A DNA stretch of 64,000 bases, from assembly GCA_020532085.1 (NCBI GenBank), contig JAJBAV010000009.1, positions 19,386 through 83,385 of the forward strand, in the 5' to 3' direction. The position numbers and the translations under genes were made by a program. This stretch comes from Candidatus Cloacimonadota bacterium. GTDB taxonomy: Bacteria; Cloacimonadota; Cloacimonadia; Cloacimonadales; Cloacimonadaceae. The notes below the pieces were generated by a model, which worked only from the letters and a program-made list of their open reading frames with translations, had not been told where the DNA came from and did no database searches. This document shows, in pieces, positions 45,704 through 55,500 of the stretch. The first letter of the stretch is position 1; the number at the start of each line of letters is the position of its first letter.

Positions 45704-46627
45704 TCATAATTGTTTCCGCGGGCCTTTGGAGCTCCGCGTAACGAAAATACCTTTCTGCCAAAGGTTGCTGCCGATGATCACCACCAGGCCAATGAGGGTG
45801 GCGGGGTGGATGTTTTCCCTGAGGATGAGGGAGATGAAGATCAGCGAGAGGAAGGGTGTGAGGAAGATCAGGTTGGAGATGGAGGCCGTGTTTTCGCTGG
45901 ACTGAAGCGCTTTCTGCCAGAGGATGAAGGTGAAACCCATCTCGAAAACGCCGACGTAGAGCGCGCCCAGCAAGCCCCGGAGCACCACGCCGTTCACAGT
46001 GAAAAGCCCGGACAGGTTCAGCCTGCCGCGGATCAGGGCGTAGAGCGCGGTGGCGATGGTCCCCACCAGGAAATTGAGCAGCAGCTTGCCGTTCGTTGCG
46101 CGGGTATCCTTCAGGTTCAGGATCCAGTAAACCGCCCAGACCAGCGAGGTGGAAACCGCCAGCAGCGAGCCCAGCGGATCTTCGAACTGCAGCAGGAGCA
46201 CCCGGCCCCGGGTGGAAATGATCACCACCCCCAGAAAACTTAGCAGCAGCGCCAGCAGGTCTTTCAGCCGAAACCTTTCCTTGAGCAACCACACCGAAAG
46301 CAGGGACAGCACGATCGCCCAAGTGTAGTTCAGCACCTGGGCTTCCTGGGCGCGGAGGCGGTGGTAGGCCACGAACAGCATCAGGTAATAGACAAAGGGG
46401 TTCAGCAAGCCCGCCGGCAGCGAACGCCACCAGGAGGAAAAAACCGCCCCGCGTTTTGCCCGGTCAAACAGGTTCACCACAACCAGAAAGAGGGTTGCGG
46501 CGCTGGACGCGAAGAGCAGCAGGCCCAGCGGCGTGAGGTGCCTGAGGCTCAGCTTGAAGGCCGTGGACACGGTGGACCAGGCCAGCACGGCGCCCAGGGC
46601 GTAAAGGTAAGCTGTTTTCACTTTCAT
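45704..46627 (-). CDS. EamA-family (drug/metabolite) permease
   Basis: About 307 residues with ten membrane helices in two EamA halves. 'LGAVLAWSTVSTAFKLSLRHLTPLGLLLF' starts the first half, and 'GSLLAVSTSLVWAVYWILNLKDTR' the second. 'NLIFLTPFLSLIFISLIL' and 'LIGLVVIIGSNLWQK' are typical endings. The start at 46627 lacks a clear ribosome site and follows a terminator at once. It is not similar enough to the permease at 12070 to be a recent duplicate, by eye. Substrate unknown. Confidence 0.88.
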   Translation of the reverse strand: MKVKTAYLYALGAVLAWSTVSTAFKLSLRHLTPLGLLLFASSAATLFLVVVNLFDRAKRGAVFSSWWRSLPAGLLNPFVYYLMLFVAYHRLRAQEAQVLNYTWAIVLSLLSVWLLKERFRLKDLLALLLSFLGVVIISTRGRVLLLQFEDPLGSLLAVSTSLVWAVYWILNLKDTRATNGKLLLNFLVGTIATALYALIRGRLNLSGLFTVNGVVLRGLLGALYVGVFEMGFTFILWQKALQSSENTASISNLIFLTPFLSLIFISLILRENIHPATLIGLVVIIGSNLWQKGIFVTRSSKGPRKQL

Positions 46628-46633
46628 GGTGGC

Positions 46634-46666
46634 AAAGAAAAAGCCTGCCCGGATAGCGGACAGGCT
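46634..46666 (-). terminator. Intrinsic terminator of the TPR lipoprotein gene
   Basis: Minus strand: AGCCTGTCC pairs with GGGCAGGCT (one weak pair) around a 7-base loop, then TTTTTCTTT. It lies 20 bases after the TPR gene stop and 7 bases before the next start. Confidence 0.85.
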
Positions 46667-46685
46667 GATTTCCATCCGGATAGGT

Positions 46686-47780
46686 TTAGTTCATCTTTTT
46701 CAGGATGTTGTTGAATTCGGTTTCGAGGGCTTTGTTCTTGGTCTTTTGAGCGCCCAGGATCACCAGCCTCACCGCGTCCTTGCTCAGGCCGTCATATTCG
46801 TACCATTTGCGGGCGTAGGTGATCATTTCTTCGAAGTTCTGCATCTCGTTGAGCAGGAAGCTGATCTCCTGAAAATCCTTGTCATCGTCGCGGATCCCCA
46901 GCAGCTTTTTCAGATATCCCAGCGCGGCGGCGTTGTCTTTCAGCTTGTAGGCGATGTATTTGGCGTCGGCCAGCGCGTCTTCGTTGTTGGGCTCGATGGC
47001 CAGCACCATCTGGTTGTTCAGCTTGGCGGCCTCATACTGCTCCAGCTCGAATTGGCAGAAGGAAAGGTTCATCAGGTTGTTCACGTTCATCGGCTCAGCC
47101 AGTTTCACCTTCTCGAAGAAAGGCAGGGCGGCGGTATAATCTTTCTTGTTCAGATAGAAGATCCCCATGGACTCCTGCACTTCCGTATTCTCGGGATCCA
47201 CGTCATAGATCTTGAGCAGGATGGCCTCGGCCTTGGCTTCGTCCTTCATGTCCTTCTGATAGATGGTGGCCAGCTTGTAAAGCGGCTCCGTGCGGGAAAG
47301 GTCCATCGCGGCCACGGTCTCGAAGATCTCGATGGCGGTGGCGGTGTTGCCTTCGGCCAGCTGAGTGTCGGCGGCGTTGAAGATCCTGGTCCAGGCGCTG
47401 GTGCGGCGTTTTTTCATGTCGCGGATGGCGGCCAGCTCTTTCTCCGTGGGCTTTTCATACTTTTCCATGATGGCGATGGACTTGTCGTAGTTCTCAAACG
47501 CAGTCTTATTGTATTCCACGGCCTTGTCGGCAATGGTTTCGCCATAATAAAGGTTGATATCCGCCACCCTTCTCAGGGCGTGGGCGTGGTTGGGATTGCC
47601 TTCTTTTTCGTCCAGCACCTTGGTGTACAAAGCGAGGGCTTCGTCCACGTTCTGCTGATTGTAGGCCACATCGGCGGATTTGAGGTCGACCGTGGCGCGG
47701 GGGTTGAGTTTCTCCCTGTTCGCGGCGCAGGCTGTAAGAAAGAGCAGCGCGGCCAGGGTCAGGATCACGAGACGTTTCAT
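46686..47780 (-). CDS. TPR-repeat lipoprotein
   Basis: About 364 residues. 'LFLTACAANRE' is a lipobox (Cys at about residue 18). The rest is tetratricopeptide repeats, for example 'ADVAYNQQNVDEALALYTKVL', 'PLYKLATIYQKDMKDEAKAEAI', 'ESMGIFYLNKKDYTAALPFFEKV' and 'NLMNLSFCQFELEQYEAAKL'. Such lipoproteins act as scaffolds in the periplasm, often for outer-membrane or secretion complexes. Start 47780 has AGGAG. A strong terminator follows. Partner unknown. Confidence 0.88.
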   Translation of the reverse strand: MKRLVILTLAALLFLTACAANREKLNPRATVDLKSADVAYNQQNVDEALALYTKVLDEKEGNPNHAHALRRVADINLYYGETIADKAVEYNKTAFENYDKSIAIMEKYEKPTEKELAAIRDMKKRRTSAWTRIFNAADTQLAEGNTATAIEIFETVAAMDLSRTEPLYKLATIYQKDMKDEAKAEAILLKIYDVDPENTEVQESMGIFYLNKKDYTAALPFFEKVKLAEPMNVNNLMNLSFCQFELEQYEAAKLNNQMVLAIEPNNEDALADAKYIAYKLKDNAAALGYLKKLLGIRDDDKDFQEISFLLNEMQNFEEMITYARKWYEYDGLSKDAVRLVILGAQKTKNKALETEFNNILKKMN

Positions 47781-48016
47781 TATTATATCTCCTGTGAAGT
47801 TTTTTTCTTTGGCTTGCACCAAAAATCCGAAAGGGATTATCAGTCAAGACTTTTTCCTCCCTGCCTCCCCAACAGCCGTCGCACAGAGGCTTTTTCCCTC
47901 GTCCGGAAAGGTTTGGCCCCGGGCCGGGAAAAATAACTTGACCAAATCGGCCGCCGCGCCAAAAGGGAACAAATTCAAACCTTTAATCCGTGCCAGTGAG
48001 CCGGAAAGGAGCCAAA

Positions 48017-48955
48017 ATGGAATCTACGCCCCAATTCGTCGGCCGCAGCCTCTTCGACCTGGAGGACTATTCCGCCGACGAGATCATGTACATCCTCTCA
48101 GCCGCCCAAGGCATGAAAGAGATCAACCTTCGCGAGTACAAAAAGATCCCCACCCTGCGCGGAAAGACCGTCTGCACCCTTTTTGTGGAAGACAGCACCC
48201 GCACCCGGATGAGCTTCGAGCTGGCCGCCAACCGCCTCAGCGCCGACGTGGTGAGCTTTCAGGCCTCAGTTTCCTCCCTCCAGAAAGGCGAAAGCCTGCA
48301 GGACACCATCTACACCCTCGGCGCCATGGGCATCGACCTCTACTGCATCCGCCACAGCAGCCCCGGCAGCCCGCAACTGGTGAACAAATACTCCGGCAAG
48401 CCCGTGATCAACGGCGGCGACGGGCGCCACGCCCATCCCACCCAGGCCTTGCTGGACATTTTTTCCATCTGGGAACGCGTGGGCGAGCTGAAAGGCCTGA
48501 AGATCACCATTGTGGGCGATATCCTGAACAGCCGGGTGGTGCGATCCAACCTCATCGGCATGAAAAAACTGGGCATGGAGGTAACCGTCTGCGGTCCGCG
48601 CACCCTGATGCCGGGCGGCATGGCGGAGATTTTTGGCTGCCGGGTGGAATACGATCTGCGCGAAGCCCTGCGCGACGCCGACATCGTGATGGGCCTGCGC
48701 ATGCAGCTGGAGAGGATGGGGGAGGGGCTGTTTCCCAGCCTTGAGGAATACAGCAAACACTACGTGCTCTCCAAAGACACCATCAAATATGCCAAGAAGG
48801 ACGCCCTGATCATGCATCCGGGGCCGATGAACCGCGGGGTGGAGATCCTGCCCGAGATCGCGGATAGCAGCCAGAGCATCATCGTGGAACAGGTCGCCAA
48901 CGGCGTGGCAGTGCGCATGGCGCTGATGTTCCTCATCCTTGGCGGAAAACTTTGA
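48017..48955 (+). CDS. pyrB: Aspartate carbamoyltransferase catalytic subunit
   Basis: Condenses carbamoyl phosphate with aspartate, step 2 of UMP synthesis. About 312 residues. 'EDSTRTRMSFELAANRL' holds the carbamoyl-phosphate STRTR motif (about 47-51); 'GDGRHAHPTQALLDIFSI' has the HPTQ motif; 'SRVVRSNL' and 'MHPGPMNRGVEI' complete the site. Start 48017 has AAAGGAG; the frame to 47990 is not needed. No pyrI is adjacent, so it is probably the unregulated trimer. First gene of pyrBCKD. Confidence 0.96.
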   Translation: MESTPQFVGRSLFDLEDYSADEIMYILSAAQGMKEINLREYKKIPTLRGKTVCTLFVEDSTRTRMSFELAANRLSADVVSFQASVSSLQKGESLQDTIYTLGAMGIDLYCIRHSSPGSPQLVNKYSGKPVINGGDGRHAHPTQALLDIFSIWERVGELKGLKITIVGDILNSRVVRSNLIGMKKLGMEVTVCGPRTLMPGGMAEIFGCRVEYDLREALRDADIVMGLRMQLERMGEGLFPSLEEYSKHYVLSKDTIKYAKKDALIMHPGPMNRGVEILPEIADSSQSIIVEQVANGVAVRMALMFLILGGKL

Positions 48956-48967
48956 GGGAGGGAAAAA

Positions 48968-50242
48968 ATGACCACACTCATCATTAACAGCACCGCTTAC
49001 ATCAACGGAAAGTTCCAGCTCCGCGACATTTTGATCCGAAACGGCCGCATCGCCCGGATCGCCAAAAGCCTGCCCCAAAAGGCGGACCAGATCCTTGACG
49101 CCACCGGCAGGCACGTCTTTCCCGGTTTCGTGGACCTCCACGTGCATCTGCGCGACCCCGGCCAGACCTACAAGGAAGACATCGTTTCCGGCACCCGCGC
49201 CGCGGCCAGGGGGGGCTTCACCAGCCTCTGCGCCATGCCAAACACCGATCCCGTGGTGGACAACATCGCCACGGTGGACTACATCCAGCGCCGCGCCAAG
49301 GATTTGGGCTCGGCCAGGGTCCATGTGATCGGCGCCATGACCAAAAAGAGCGAGGGCAAGGAGATCAGCGAAATGGCCACCATGCAGTCCGGCGGGATCG
49401 TGGCTGTTTCAGACGACGGCCACTGCGTGCAAAATGCCAAGCTGATGCTCAACTGCATGCGCTACGCCACCAATTTCGGCCTGCCTCTGGTGATCCACGC
49501 CGAGGACTACAACCTGGCTGGCAAAGGCCAGATCCACGGCGGACGGATCGCTTCCAAACTCGGCCTTTCCGGCCTTCCCGGCCTGGCCGAAGAAGTGATC
49601 GTCTCGCGGGACATCATGCTGGCGGAAAACACCGGCGCCAGGCTGCACATCGCCCACATCAGCACCGCCCGTTCCATTGAGCTGGTGCGTGAGGCCAAAC
49701 AGCGCGGCGTGAAAGTGACTTGCGAAGTAACGCCTCACCATCTGCTGCTTACGGAAGACGCCTGCCTGGGCTTCGACACCAACACCAAGATGAAACCCCC
49801 GCTGCGCACGGAGAAGGACCGCCTGGCCTGTCTGGCCGCCCTCAAGGACGGCACCATCGACTGCATCGCCACCGATCACGCGCCCCACGCGGATTTCGAG
49901 AAAGTGCGCGAGTTCGACCACGCCCCCTTCGGCATCATCGGCCTGGAAACCGCCTTCTGCGCCATCTACCACCATCTGGTGAAACCCGGCCAGCTTTCCC
50001 TGGCCCGCCTTGCCGAAGCCCTGACCATTGCCCCGACCAGGGTTTTGGACCTGCCGCCGGCCGAACTCAAAGCAGGACATCCCGCCGACCTCAACCTCAT
50101 CGACCTCGAGGCCAGCACCACTTTCACCGCGGAATCCCTCCTCTCCAAGGGAAAAAACACTCCCTGGCTGGATCAAACGCTTTCCGGACGCGTGCTTTGC
50201 ACCTTTCTGGAAGGCCGGATCACCTGGCAGGACGGAGCATGA
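48968..50242 (+). CDS. pyrC: Dihydroorotase (type I)
   Basis: Zinc amidohydrolase closing carbamoyl aspartate to dihydroorotate. The 424 residues include the metal motif 'DLHVHLRDPGQTYKEDI', 'GGFTSLCAMPNTDP' and 'VTCEVTPHHLLLTED' (metal His), 'CIATDHAPH' (catalytic Asp) and 'FGIIGLETAF'. Length and the LRDPG motif place it in the class I family, which in many bacteria pairs with pyrB. It lies 12 bases after pyrB and overlaps pyrK by 4 bases (ATGA). Confidence 0.95.
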   Translation: MTTLIINSTAYINGKFQLRDILIRNGRIARIAKSLPQKADQILDATGRHVFPGFVDLHVHLRDPGQTYKEDIVSGTRAAARGGFTSLCAMPNTDPVVDNIATVDYIQRRAKDLGSARVHVIGAMTKKSEGKEISEMATMQSGGIVAVSDDGHCVQNAKLMLNCMRYATNFGLPLVIHAEDYNLAGKGQIHGGRIASKLGLSGLPGLAEEVIVSRDIMLAENTGARLHIAHISTARSIELVREAKQRGVKVTCEVTPHHLLLTEDACLGFDTNTKMKPPLRTEKDRLACLAALKDGTIDCIATDHAPHADFEKVREFDHAPFGIIGLETAFCAIYHHLVKPGQLSLARLAEALTIAPTRVLDLPPAELKAGHPADLNLIDLEASTTFTAESLLSKGKNTPWLDQTLSGRVLCTFLEGRITWQDGA

Positions 50243-50979
50243 TCGCCCATCGGGAAGTGCCTCTGCTCAGCAGCGAAAGGATCAACCGGGATTACCTGCG
50301 GATCAGCGTCGCGGCGCCGGATCTGGCCTCGCTCTGCCGTCCTGGGATGTTCTTTGAGCTCAAGGCCGGGCTGCCTTCCCAAACGAAGCGCCTCTTCAAG
50401 CCTGTGAGCGTGTTTGCCGCCCATGATGGTGAGATCGCTTTCCTGATCAAGGTTGTGGGCCCCGGCACCCGGGCTTTGGCAGAATTGCAGCTGGGCGAAC
50501 CGCTGCTGCTGACCGGGCCGCTGGGCAACTCCTTTCCCCTGGTGCGGGGCCGCAAGGCCCTGCTGGTGAGCGGCGGGATCGGATATCCGCCTCTGGCTTG
50601 GCTAAAGCTGGTTTTGGCTGCGGACAACCAAGTCGTCCACATCCACGGCGGGTCCTGTGCCGAGGACGTCTTTCCCTGTGACCTCGCCTATACCCTCGAC
50701 GGCAGCGCCGGCAGCCGGGGACCGGTCACGCTGGACATCCCTGACTTCATCAGGACGGAAGACTTCGATATCGTCTTCAGTTGCGGGCCGTTGCCGATGC
50801 TTAAAGCCCTGCAGGCCTGCGTTGGCGACCTGCCGCATTATGCCTCGCTGGAAGCCTACATGGCCTGCGGCCTGGGCGCCTGCCACGGCTGCGCGGTCCC
50901 GGCGGGGGAGGGCTGGCAGCGCGTGTGCAAGGAAGGACCTGTGTTCGAGGCCGCAAAAATCCGCTGGAGCGAGTTATGA
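50239..50979 (+). CDS. pyrK: Dihydroorotate dehydrogenase electron-transfer subunit
   Basis: About 246 residues. Binds FAD and one [2Fe-2S] cluster and passes electrons from dihydroorotate to NAD. The FAD segment is 'RLFKPVSVFAA', the NAD segment is 'ALLVSGGIGYPPL' and 'VFSCGPLPMLKAL'. The C-terminal cluster is 'ACGLGACHGCAV' with the last Cys in 'WQRVCKEGPVF'. The start 50239 overlaps the pyrC stop; longer frames run inside pyrC and are not real. Translational coupling to pyrC and pyrD is likely (ATGA at both ends). Confidence 0.95.
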   Translation: MIAHREVPLLSSERINRDYLRISVAAPDLASLCRPGMFFELKAGLPSQTKRLFKPVSVFAAHDGEIAFLIKVVGPGTRALAELQLGEPLLLTGPLGNSFPLVRGRKALLVSGGIGYPPLAWLKLVLAADNQVVHIHGGSCAEDVFPCDLAYTLDGSAGSRGPVTLDIPDFIRTEDFDIVFSCGPLPMLKALQACVGDLPHYASLEAYMACGLGACHGCAVPAGEGWQRVCKEGPVFEAAKIRWSEL

Positions 50980-51878
50980 ACAGGCTTGCCACCTCGATGG
51001 GGCGCCTGCGGCTGAAAAGCCCGGTAACAGTGGCCTCCGGCACCTTTGACACCGGGTATTTCGATCTCTTCGACCAGCACGTACTCGGTGCCTATACCAC
51101 GAAAACCATCACCCTGGCCCCCATAGCCGGCAATCCGCCGCCCCGGCTCTTTGAAACCGAGGCTGGTTTGCTTAACTCCATCGGCCTGCAGAATCCGGGC
51201 CTCAAAGCCTGGCTGAATGAAGATCTTCCGTTGTTGCGGGAAAAACTTCGGATCCCGCTGATCGTCAGTTTCTCAGGCTCTTCCGAAGACGAGTTTCTGG
51301 AGGTTCTCGACGGACTGGAACTGCAGGAAGGGATCGCCGGCTACGAGGTGAATATCTCCTGTCCCAACGTTGCCAGGGAGGGGATCGCCTTCGGGGCGGA
51401 CCCGGACGTGGTTTTCGCCCTTGCCTCCAGGCTGGCCGCCATCACGGAGCGCGAACTGATCTTCAAACTCAGCCCCAACGTGACCGACATCGCCCGCGTC
51501 GCTCAAGCCGCCGAGTCCGGAGGGGCAACATCCCTGGCATTGATCAACACCCTCTACGGCTCCGCGATCGACTGGAAAACGGGCAAATTCAGGATCTCCA
51601 ACCCCGTTTGCGGCTACAGCGGATGCGGTATCAAACCAGTGGCTCTGGCCCTTTGCCACAAGGTTGACCAGGCTGTTGACATCCCCATTTTGGCCCTGGG
51701 CGGCATCCACAGCTGGCAGGACGCCCTCGAATTTTTCTGGGCCGGCGCTTCCGCCATCGCCCTCGGCACCGCCTTTTACAGCGATCCCCTGGCCGCGGTG
51801 AAACTGCGCCAGGGTTTGGAGGCTTTCCTGCGGGAGAACGACCTCTCACTGCGTGATATCATCGGCAAGGCGCGCTGA
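50976..51878 (+). CDS. pyrD: Dihydroorotate dehydrogenase (NAD+), catalytic subunit
   Basis: Class 1B enzyme, about 300 residues, FMN barrel working with PyrK. 'KSPVTVASGTFDTG' opens it, then 'YTTKTITLAPIAGNPPPRLFET', 'LLNSIGLQNPG', 'EVNISCPNVA' (catalytic Cys region), 'FKLSPNVTDI' and 'GGATSLALINTLYG'. The start 50976 overlaps the pyrK stop. No transcription terminator is obvious before the tmRNA gene. With pyrB, pyrC and pyrK it covers steps 2-4 of the pathway. Confidence 0.95.
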   Translation: MNRLATSMGRLRLKSPVTVASGTFDTGYFDLFDQHVLGAYTTKTITLAPIAGNPPPRLFETEAGLLNSIGLQNPGLKAWLNEDLPLLREKLRIPLIVSFSGSSEDEFLEVLDGLELQEGIAGYEVNISCPNVAREGIAFGADPDVVFALASRLAAITERELIFKLSPNVTDIARVAQAAESGGATSLALINTLYGSAIDWKTGKFRISNPVCGYSGCGIKPVALALCHKVDQAVDIPILALGGIHSWQDALEFFWAGASAIALGTAFYSDPLAAVKLRQGLEAFLRENDLSLRDIIGKAR

Positions 51879-51934
51879 TCCCTGAGCCCAACCATAAGCC
51901 TTCCAGCCAAGCGCCCGCCGTGCCCCCCGCATGC

Positions 51935-51968
51935 CCCTCGCCTCAAATGCGGTGATCAGGCGGGAGGC
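51935..51968. repeat. Half-copy of CGCCTCCCGCC palindrome
   Basis: GATCAGGCGGGAGGC matches the right arm of 34672-34720. The left side (GCCCCTCGCC) is degraded. It lies between pyrD and tmRNA. Confidence 0.5.
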
Positions 51969-52077
51969 TCGGAGGGGTCGAACCAGCGGGGGTTTGGGGA
52001 GGGTGATCAGGCAACGGCCTTTGAAACCACTTCCAGAGTGCCGGGTATCCCCGCAATCGCTTGAGCGGAATTACCGC

Positions 52078-52105
52078 TTGACAGCAGCCCCGCTTCGAAT
52101 ATCTT
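52078..52105 (+). promoter_or_regulatory. Putative tmRNA promoter
   Basis: TTGACA at 52078-52083, a 16-bp spacer and TATCTT at 52100-52105; transcription would start about 20 bases before the mature 5' end. Confidence 0.6.
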
Positions 52106-52131
52106 GTCTATTAGTTCTTTACCAGCGTATA

Positions 52132-52482
52132 GGGGGTGACATGGTTTCGACAGGGAACCAGGGTGTGAGAGATGCATGCCGGAGACGCTGTCCGCTCCGT
52201 TATCAAGCAGCAAACAAATCTAATTGCAAACAACAACTACTCCTTAGCAGCGTAAGCAGCTAACGTTCAACCCTTCCGCGCCGCCGGGAAGGGATTGGGC
52301 GTCGAAACAGTGTGGCCGCTCCGGGTTCGAGAGCTCATAAAACCCGGCTAAGACTATGAGCCCTGGCCCCGGCGGGTCTGATTGTCTTTCACCGCCCCGG
52401 CCGCGAGCAAAGACAACTAAGCATGTAGATTCACTCATGACCGGTTTTTTGGACGCGGGTTCGATACCCGCCACCTCCACCA
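52132..52482 (+). ncRNA. ssrA: Transfer-messenger RNA (tmRNA)
   Basis: Rescues stalled ribosomes by adding a degradation tag. The 5' acceptor strand GGGGGTG pairs with CACCTCC before ACCA at 52476-52482. The 5' end shows 'GGTTTCGACAGG', typical of tmRNA, and the 3' end has the T-arm GCGGGTTCGATACCCGC. The tag frame starts at GCA 52226 and ends at TAA 52253, encoding A-NNNYSLAA (resume Ala plus NNNYSLAA). A one-piece tmRNA of 351 bases including CCA. The encoded CCA is present. An intrinsic terminator follows. Confidence 0.97.
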
Positions 52483-52497
52483 ATTTGTCAAAAAAAA

Positions 52498-52523
52498 GAC
52501 TCCTCTCAGGGAGCCTTTTTTTT
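52498..52523 (+). terminator. Intrinsic terminator of tmRNA
   Basis: GACTCC/GGGAGCC-type stem (one mismatch) followed by eight T. A second GGGGAGCC plus six T lies just after it, so the site is duplicated. Confidence 0.75.
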
Positions 52524-52568
52524 ATTGGGGAGCCTTTTTTCGTCCGTAAACGGTAGCAACGCTGGTCG

Positions 52569-55500
52569 CTAAACATCCTGAACTTCAGTGCGTTTGGAAA
52601 GTTTCCGCCGCCATCCCCCTTCAAAGAAGGAATAGATCACCGGGATGAACAGCAACGACACCAAAGTGGAGACAAGCAGTCCGCCGATCACCGCCCGGGC
52701 AAGCGGAGCCTGGGTTTCGCCGCCTTCCGCCATGCCGATGGCCAGGGGCGTGAGGCCCAGTACGGTGGAGATGGCGGTCATCAGGATGGGCCGCAATCTG
52801 CGGCGTCCGGCATTCTCGATCGCCTCGCGCAGCGGCATTCCTTCATTGCGCCTCAGTTTGTTGGTGGTGTCCACCAGCAGGATGGAGTTGTTCACCACGA
52901 TCCCGGCCAGCATGATGATGCCGAGGTAGCTTTGGAGGTTGAAGGTGGTGCCGGTGAGGAAGAGGATCAGGGCCACGCCGATGAAGGCGAAGGGCACCGA
53001 GCCCATCACCACCATTGGATCTTTGATGGATTCGAACTGGCTGGCCATCACCATGTAGATGAGGATGATCGCCAGGATGAGGCCGATGAGCATTTCGCGG
53101 AAGGATTCCTGCTGCTGTTTGTAGTCGCCGGCGATCTCCACGCTGTAGCCCAGGGGCAGGGGGATCTTGTCCAGCCGGGCCTGGATGTCGCGCACCACAG
53201 CGCTGAGGTTGCGGCCGGTGTGGTTGGCGGAAATGTCGATCATGCGTTCCTGGTTCAGCCTTTCGATCACGGTGGAGCTCTGGCTGCTGGCCACGCGCAC
53301 CACGTTGCGCAGCACGACGGGCTGCCCGGCGGAATTGACCACCGTGAGGTCCAGCAGCTGTTCCAGGGGCAGTTGGTCCGCGTCCTTGATCTGCACCAGC
53401 ATTGGGTATTCCCGGCCTTCGTCGACGAATTCGCCGGCGCTGGAGCCGGAGAGCGCCGTTTCCAGCACGGAGGAGATCTGCTGCACGCTGAGGCCGAGTT
53501 CGGCGGCCTTGGTCCGGTCGATGATGATCAGGTCTTCCGGAGCGCCGGCGGTGCGGCTGAGATTGGCATCGGTTACGCCTTCCACCGCTTCGATGGATTT
53601 TTGGATGCTGCTGGCCAGACGGAAGGATTCCTCCAGGTCGTGGCCCCGCACCTGGATCTCCAGCCTGTCCCCGCCACCCATGAAGCGGGACATCTGGTTG
53701 CTGGTGGCGGTGCGCACGCGGATCCTGGCGCCGGGAATGCCGGCAAAGCGTTTGCGGATCTCGCCGGCGATCTCTTCATCGCTGCGGGAGCGTTCCGATT
53801 TTCCCACCAACCGCAGCCGGATGGAGCCGGTGTTTGAGCCCGAGGCCCAGCCGCCGCTGCCGGCCTGGGTGATGGTGTGCGTGATCTCGTCGATGCCTTT
53901 GAGCCGCTCCTCCAAAACCTTCATCTTGGCGTCCACCACCTCCAATCTGGTGCCGGCTTCCATGTCCAGGTTCACCCGGATCTCGCCTTCGTCGGACACT
54001 GGCATCAGTTCGGAGCCGATCGCCAGGGAAAGCAGCACAGCTCCGGCCAGTGCGGCTCCGGCGATGAGCACCGCTTTGCCGCGATGGTCCAGCACCCAGT
54101 TCAGGGCTTTGCCATACACGTTTTCCATGCCCTCCAGGATCCGCCCTGTGGCGTGGTAGATCCGGCAGCGCAGGCTGTCTTTGCGGCCTTTGGGCTCCGT
54201 GCTCACGCTTAGCAGCTTGCTGGAAAGCATGGGCACCATGGTGAGCGCCGTCACCAGCGAACAGATGAGGGCGAAAACCACCACGAAGGCCAGCTGGCGG
54301 TACATCAGGCCGGTCATGCCCTGCATGAAGATCATGGGCAGGAACACCACCACGGAGGTGAGGGTGCTGGCAATGATGGGGGAGGTCACCTCATCCGCGC
54401 CGACGATGGCTGCTTCCTTCGGTTTTTTGCCCAGTTCCCGGTGCCGGAATACATTTTCCAGCACCACGATGGAGTTGTCCAAAAGCTGGCCCACCCCCAG
54501 CGCGAGCGCGCCGATGGTCATCAGGTTCAGGGTGAAGCCGTTGAAATAGAGCAGGCCGAAGGTGGCCATGATGGAGATCGGGATGGCGGTGGAGATCACC
54601 AGGGTGCTTTTAAAGTTGCGCAGGAAAAAGAGCAGGATCAGCACTGCGAGGATGCCGCCGATCACCACGGAACTGGCCACATTGTTGATGGAGCGGCTGA
54701 TATAGACAGATTGATCCACCAGGGGCACCACCTTCACCTGGGAGATGCTGTGGTTGATGTTTTCCACCTCTTTTAAAACGCCTTTGGCCACCCGCACCGT
54801 GTTGGTGCCGGATTGTTTGTTCACCGAGATCTGGATGCCCGGCTCGCCGTTGATCCGCACCACGCTTGTTTCTTTGGATGACGCGTCTTCGACGGTGGCG
54901 ATCTCCTTCAGCGAAACGGAGGTCCCTCCCTTCTGGGCGATCACGGTTTCCCGCAGTTCGTCCAGATTTTCGAACACCCCGGGCACGCGCACCGTGATCT
55001 GGTAGTTGCCGCGGTAGATGTTGCCCGTGGGCTGGTTAACGTTGGAAGCGCGGATGCGGCTGATCACGGAGTCCATGGAAATGCCCAGCGACTTCAGTTT
55101 CTGGGGGTCGATGTTGATCTGCACTTCCCGGGTGAGCCCACCCCAGACGTTGATGCTGGCCACGCCGTTGACCCTCTCAAGGCGATAGCCGATTTCGTTG
55201 TCGATCAGCGTGCGCAGGGTCACGGGGTCCAGGTCGCTCACCACGCCCATCATCACCACGGGCATGGCGGCAAGGTCAAATTTACGCAGCGAAGGCCGGC
55301 TGGCGTCGTCCGGCAGGCGTGCCAGGATGCGGTCGAGGCGGTCGCGGATGTCGTTGGAAGCGGCGTCCAGATCGGTGCCCCAGGCGAAATACACCTGCAC
55401 GCTGCTGCTGCCTTCCGAAGAGCGGGAGGAGATCTCCTCCACTCCGGAAACCGCGCCCACCGCTTCTTCGATGGGCCGCGTGATCAGCTCCTCCACCACC

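Noticed and set aside
52244..52624. 126-codon minus-strand frame across the tmRNA region
   Set aside because: It overlaps a structured RNA gene and its terminator and has no ribosome site or known motif.
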